Positions 5,878 to 6,140 of a stretch of DNA of 6,140 nt are shown here, in pieces; positions within the stretch are counted from its first letter, which is position 1, and every line of letters begins with the position of its first letter. Made by a program: the position numbers and the translations under genes. The notes under the pieces are model-generated. The model saw only the letters and a list, made by a program, of their open reading frames with translations, did no database searches and was not told where the DNA came from. This stretch comes from Pseudomonadota bacterium. GTDB lineage: Bacteria > Pseudomonadota > Alphaproteobacteria > Rhizobiales > Rhizobiaceae. The stretch covers positions 1 to 6,140 of the forward strand of contig JAEYRU010000031.1 in NCBI GenBank assembly GCA_023435335.1. Direction: 5' to 3'.

Positions 5878-6140
5878 ATGGCCAGAATGAAGTTCCACAA
5901 GGTAGCGGCTATTGCCGTGTTTATCGGCACGGCCGCGTGGGTGGCTACCGGGGAGTTCTCGTCGGTCGGCAGCGCCGCGGACGAGCAAGCCCCGACCCCG
6001 GCGGCGCCTGTGGAGGCCGAGGCCGCGCCCGTCCGCACCGTGGCGGTGATCGATGCGCCGCGCATCGAGCATTCGCGCGCCATCCGCGTTTCCGGCTACA
6101 CCGACGCCGACAAGCGGGCCACGCTTGCCACCCGTGCCGC
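5878..6140 (+). CDS. RND efflux periplasmic adaptor (membrane fusion protein), 5' part
   Basis: The first 87 residues of a gene that runs off the right edge. ATG 5878 has GGAAAG at 5866-5871 with six bases of spacing. The protein starts with two Lys and a His in the first eight residues, then a hydrophobic segment (about 9-23) that is a signal peptide or membrane anchor. A Pro/Ala/Glu-rich linker follows (about 36-52), then VRTVAVIDAPRIEHSRAIRVSG and YTDADKRATLATRAA. The last stretch is the beta-strand region before the lipoyl/hairpin domain in AcrA/MexA-type adaptors, where a G-x-T-x-A-x-x-R-like motif is typical. Such adaptors bridge an inner-membrane RND pump and an outer-membrane channel; the pump gene would be expected downstream. 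The identification rests on the N-terminal fraction only, so the exact subfamily and the exported substrate are not known. Confidence 0.75.
   Translation, partial: MARMKFHKVAAIAVFIGTAAWVATGEFSSVGSAADEQAPTPAAPVEAEAAPVRTVAVIDAPRIEHSRAIRVSGYTDADKRATLATRA

Noticed and set aside
1..6140. Searched for tRNA, rRNA, CRISPR arrays, insertion-sequence ends and transposases.
   Set aside because: None seen: no regularly spaced direct repeats, no transposase motifs, no tRNA cloverleaf. The short direct repeat GGGCCCGCA (1750-1758 and 1793-1801) is too short to signify an element.

Overview
The window is GC-rich and densely coding. Its gene set and promoter style (hexamers near CTTGAC and CTATAT) suggest an alphaproteobacterium, most likely of the Rhizobiales. 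That is an inference from gene families and composition; there is no rRNA or other taxonomic marker to confirm it.

Left part (1-1592, + strand): the 3' half of a short-chain dehydrogenase that reads as D-3-hydroxybutyrate dehydrogenase (bdhA). A complete patatin-like serine hydrolase follows 41 bp later. The pair looks like one operon linked to polyhydroxybutyrate or lipid breakdown.

Middle (1593-2153): 561 bp without a convincing protein gene. It is not featureless. From about 1688 it holds a close succession of inverted repeats, including an 11-bp long-range helix with one bulged base (1711-1721 with 1798-1809) and at least nine local hairpins. It ends in a strong-looking intrinsic terminator on the + strand (2089-2125). 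I read it as a candidate structured non-coding RNA of about 440 nt, or else an unusually structured 3' UTR of the patatin transcript. I could not assign it to a known RNA family. It is the least explained and most interesting part of the window.

Right-centre (2154-5597): a TetR-family repressor on the - strand, divergent from a two-gene + strand operon. The operon encodes a 2Fe-2S subunit (152 aa, TTG start) and a molybdopterin-binding subunit (758 aa, twin-arginine signal) of an isoquinoline 1-oxidoreductase/aldehyde dehydrogenase-type molybdenum hydroxylase, probably periplasmic. The 91-bp divergent region carries a 25-bp interrupted palindrome overlapping the predicted promoter, then a perfect GNRA-loop hairpin at the predicted mRNA 5' end.

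Right edge (5598-6140): a 280-bp leader region with an 11-bp perfect palindrome, a small hairpin that sequesters a GGAGG ribosome-binding site, and possible tiny upstream ORFs. It precedes the start of an RND efflux periplasmic adaptor gene that is cut by the window end. The TetR repressor, periplasmic oxidoreductase and efflux adaptor together suggest handling of a small, perhaps toxic, organic compound. The substrate cannot be told from the sequence.
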